A stretch of 7,801 bases of DNA from Verrucomicrobiota bacterium (lineage in GTDB: Bacteria; Verrucomicrobiota; Verrucomicrobiia; Limisphaerales; UBA1100). The notes beneath the pieces were generated by a model. That model saw only the letters and a program-made list of their open reading frames with translations. It had not been told where the DNA came from and did no database searches. Numbering within the stretch: position 1 is the first letter of the stretch; each line of letters starts with the position of its first letter. The stretch spans positions 1 to 7,801 of the forward strand of contig JAPKEI010000125.1 of assembly GCA_028872685.1 (NCBI GenBank). Reading direction: 5' to 3'. Both the position numbers and the translations under genes were made by a program. This document shows positions 6,036-7,801 of this stretch, in pieces.

Positions 6036-6905
6036 ATGAATCGAACCATCCAGTTGATGGTGCTGACAGTTGCCCTGTGCGCAGGATGCGAGTCCACACC
6101 GAAGTCACCATTAAACGAGTTGGAAATGCGCGGCGGGTTGGTATATTTGAAAGGTGACACTTTGCCTTATACCGGCGAGAACACGATGACCAATCCGAGT
6201 ACGGGCCGAAAATTTGTGTTTAGCTACAAAAACGGCCGCAAGCACGGACGGTTTGAGGAATGGTATAACGGTACCCAGCGTCGCGCCGTGGCGGAATGGC
6301 AGGATGGGAAAATTATCTCCGGCACCTCATGGAAGCCCGACGGGACCGAAGGCAGCCGCGTGTTGAACGGCACCGGCGCCCTTATTCTATTTCGCTCCGA
6401 CGGCACCCGAGAGAGTGAAAAAACCTATCGCAATGGGGTGCAAGTACCTGGCGCATCCGGTGGAAACAGAGCTCCACCGCCCACCGGACCGCCGGTGAAA
6501 CATGCTTCGGGTATGTACATGGATACCGTCACCGGCCAGCCCTTTCACGGTATCTACGATTATTACACCGATGGAATCAGGTTCAATGGCCGCATGAACC
6601 ACGGCCACCGCGACGGGCTCATACGGTCGTGGTACACCGCCGGTGCGCCGCTGATGGAGGCGGATTATTCAGAGGGGAAAATTAACGGGCGTTTTGTGGA
6701 ATGGTACCCCAACGGAGAACGGATGGTAGACGCCATCTTCCAGCGAGGCAGATTGGTGCGCGCCACTTCGTGGAAACTTGGAGGCAAGGTGGCCTCGGAA
6801 TTGCCGAAGGGCACGGGCACGCTGGTTTTGTTTTATCCTCAAGGCGGAAAGCGCCGTGAATCAGTTTATGAACAGGGCGTGAAAATTGTGCGCAAGGTTG
6901 AATGA
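6036..6905 (+). CDS. MORN-type (YwqK-like) repeat lipoprotein with an internal duplication
   Basis: The 289-aa product starts with a hydrophobic segment ending in CAGC; Cys18 is the likely lipidation site, so the protein is probably anchored in the envelope. The rest is made of MORN_2-like beta-hairpin repeats: NGRKHGRFEEWYNGT, GKIISGTSWKPDG, HGHRDGLIRSWY and GKINGRFVEWYPNGE. Such repeats occur in bacterial proteins often labelled YwqK-family antitoxin, a label that does not prove antitoxin activity. Residues 71-137 and 218-284 align without gaps at an offset of 147: GRF-x-EWY, TSWK, GTG-x-L-x-LF and Y-x-x-GV recur in order. A Pro/Gly-rich linker (138-155) separates the halves, so the gene arose by internal duplication. 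No enzyme motif is seen. It is the last gene of the operon with the Sel1-repeat protein and is followed by a hairpin terminator. Confidence 0.85.
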   Translation: MNRTIQLMVLTVALCAGCESTPKSPLNELEMRGGLVYLKGDTLPYTGENTMTNPSTGRKFVFSYKNGRKHGRFEEWYNGTQRRAVAEWQDGKIISGTSWKPDGTEGSRVLNGTGALILFRSDGTRESEKTYRNGVQVPGASGGNRAPPPTGPPVKHASGMYMDTVTGQPFHGIYDYYTDGIRFNGRMNHGHRDGLIRSWYTAGAPLMEADYSEGKINGRFVEWYPNGERMVDAIFQRGRLVRATSWKLGGKVASELPKGTGTLVLFYPQGGKRRESVYEQGVKIVRKVE

Positions 6906-6917
6906 TCCGGCACTAAT

Positions 6918-6948
6918 AAAAAACCCCGCCCGAAATCGGGCGGGGCTT
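6918..6948. terminator. Strong hairpin terminator between convergent genes
   Basis: CCCCGCCCGA (6924-6933) pairs perfectly with TCGGGCGGGG (6936-6945), in practice a stem of 8-9 GC-rich pairs with a small loop. Six A residues (6918-6923) flank the left side; read on the minus strand they give a T-run just after the stem, so it is a textbook terminator for the minus-strand gene at 6984-7640. In the plus direction only CTT follows, so termination of the MORN operon may be less efficient. It starts 13 bp after the MORN stop. Confidence 0.85.
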
Positions 6949-6983
6949 AAAACCATTAGATGTGTGCGTTGGGTTTTGTGTGA

Positions 6984-7640
6984 TTAGTAGAGCAAGCTCT
7001 TCCAGTTTTTGCCGGCCGCCTTGCTTAGGCGGGACAACTCCTTGGTGCGGTGCTTGAAATGGAGGTTCATTTCGCGTTGCGCCAGAGTCCAGTTGATCCG
7101 CTTCAGGTTGCGCCGAAACGCATCTTTCTTATTCTCGCGGAAGAACTTAGGTCCGCCGGAGTAGCCCACCTTGTGGAAACGGTGGATGGTCAATTTCTCA
7201 AGCATGGTGTACTGCTGGCGTGGGCGCCCGCGAGTGTTGGTCGGAAACGTGACGTACGGAGTACCGTGGCCAAATTCCAACCAATCAGAGAAAGCCTCCA
7301 CGAGTTCAGCCTGACTGCAATTCCAGTTCACCTGGAATACATGAAGCGTGTTGCTTCCGCTCGCCGCCAGGGCGTCGCCGCCTCTGGTTTTGTGCGAGGT
7401 GCCGCTGCTGGACACCACAGGGGCGTTCGGCAGTATGGTGTGGGTTTTTTCTTTGCTCAGGGAAGCCAGCCATTTTTTGTTGGCTGGATCCTTGGCAAAC
7501 GGGCCTTTACCGCTGCCCAAATCACGATCCATTTCCCAAAGGTAAATGCGGCTGATTGCTGAGCTTGGTAGTTTTTTATAGCATGAGAAATCCCAGTCAT
7601 CGCGCGTCAGGGAACTCATGGTCCATTTTTTATTATTCAT
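6984..7640 (-). CDS. Basic cytoplasmic protein of unknown function
   Basis: A 218-aa protein rich in Lys and Arg, with no signal peptide or membrane segment. The N-terminal part has LTRDDWDFS (11-19) and RIYLWEMDRD (31-40). The middle has FQVNWNCSQAELVEAFSDWL (102-121), then a basic TRGRPRQQ (136-143) and LEKLTIHRF (147-155). The C-terminus (165-213) is a highly basic, probably helical stretch. From memory, uncharacterised proteins of Verrucomicrobiota and Planctomycetota share this order: WDF near the start, an acidic YE-x-x-RE-like helix, a NW...FxxWL segment, RGR, then a Leu-rich helix. I treat that as tentative; no function is known to me. The charge would suit nucleic-acid binding (inference). 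Start 7640 has no Shine-Dalgarno; an ATG at 7619 (codon 8) is possible. The gene has its own promoter and converges on the MORN operon. Confidence 0.75.
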   Translation of the reverse strand: MNNKKWTMSSLTRDDWDFSCYKKLPSSAISRIYLWEMDRDLGSGKGPFAKDPANKKWLASLSKEKTHTILPNAPVVSSSGTSHKTRGGDALAASGSNTLHVFQVNWNCSQAELVEAFSDWLEFGHGTPYVTFPTNTRGRPRQQYTMLEKLTIHRFHKVGYSGGPKFFRENKKDAFRRNLKRINWTLAQREMNLHFKHRTKELSRLSKAAGKNWKSLLY

Positions 7641-7683
7641 TTCGTTGGGTTTTGTTTGGTTGTGTCTTCTATGGTTTTACAAA

Positions 7684-7712
7684 ATTTTATATCTAACTGT
7701 TTTAGTTAGCAA
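7684..7712 (-). promoter_or_regulatory. Sigma70-like promoter of the 218-aa gene
   Basis: On the minus strand, TTGCTA (7712-7707, 4 of 6 consensus) and TAAAAT (7689-7684, 5 of 6) are separated by exactly 17 bp. Transcription would start near 7677, giving a leader of about 37 bases before the ATG at 7640. The A+T-rich setting fits. This is the best promoter match in the window. Confidence 0.6.
7693..7709. repeat. Inverted repeat inside the promoter spacer
   Basis: CTAACT (7693-7698) and AGTTAG (7704-7709) form a perfect inverted repeat around GTTTT. It covers the spacer and part of the -35 hexamer of the promoter of the 218-aa gene, where a bound protein would block RNA polymerase. Arms of 6 bp can arise by chance in A+T-rich DNA, so an operator role is only suggested. 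Confidence 0.4.
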
Positions 7713-7740
7713 GCCGCGGAACCTATTGGATTGAGGCGAT

Positions 7741-7754
7741 ATGTCAAGTGACAT
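7741..7754. repeat. Short perfect palindrome, possible operator
   Basis: ATGTCA (7741-7746) and TGACAT (7749-7754) are perfect inverted arms around AG. It sits about 100 bp upstream of the 218-aa gene start and 29 bp upstream of its -35 hexamer. The form (TGTCA-N2-TGACA) is typical of a dimeric regulator site, but no regulator can be named. Confidence 0.35.
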
Positions 7755-7801
7755 TTCGAGGCGGGATCATACATAGTGAGCATTATAAAGTTACAGATGT
7801 T

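Noticed and set aside
6036..6905. Reading the MORN-repeat protein as the antitoxin of a toxin-antitoxin pair
   Set aside because: The YwqK antitoxin label is common for this repeat, but this protein is a predicted lipoprotein and no toxin-like gene is adjacent.

Overview
The window most likely comes from a Verrucomicrobiota chromosome or a close relative in the PVC group (Planctomycetota or Lentisphaerota are alternatives). The evidence is a pseudopilin of the GFTLIELLVVIAILG type with an LMAADGS motif near the end of its pilin part, a moderately GC-rich genome, weak or absent Shine-Dalgarno sequences at most starts, and exported Sel1- and MORN-repeat proteins. This assignment is inference; no rRNA or other marker gene is present.

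Layout. On the minus strand at the left (21-2367) are two adjacent genes, read right to left. The first encodes a pseudopilin-like protein whose C-terminal half is a von Willebrand factor A (vWA) domain with an intact metal site. The second, 37 bp downstream, encodes an exported threonine-type beta-aspartyl peptidase/asparaginase. Divergent from them is a GNAT acetyltransferase (2455-2952, TTG start) resembling the diamine acetyltransferase group. The 262-bp spacer after it holds a compact hairpin and a second, terminator-like hairpin. It also holds a nest of GTACGT inverted repeats just before the next gene.

From 3215 to 6905 three plus-strand genes form a probable operon: a small lipoprotein of unknown function, a 755-aa exported protein with about 16 Sel1-like repeats, and a MORN-type repeat lipoprotein built from an internal duplication. 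All three have export signals, so the cluster probably makes envelope or periplasmic proteins; its pathway cannot be read from sequence. A strong hairpin at 6918-6948 separates it from a convergent minus-strand gene (6984-7640). That gene encodes a basic protein of unknown function and has a good sigma70-like promoter whose spacer carries an inverted repeat.

There is no tRNA, rRNA, CRISPR array, transposase or recognisable defence system. The most unusual items are the pilin-vWA fusion, the operator-like repeats before 3215, a possible small RNA at about 3005-3080, and the orphan gene at the right end. No gene-free stretch exceeds 300 bases. Most other long open frames are shadows of the GC-rich genes.
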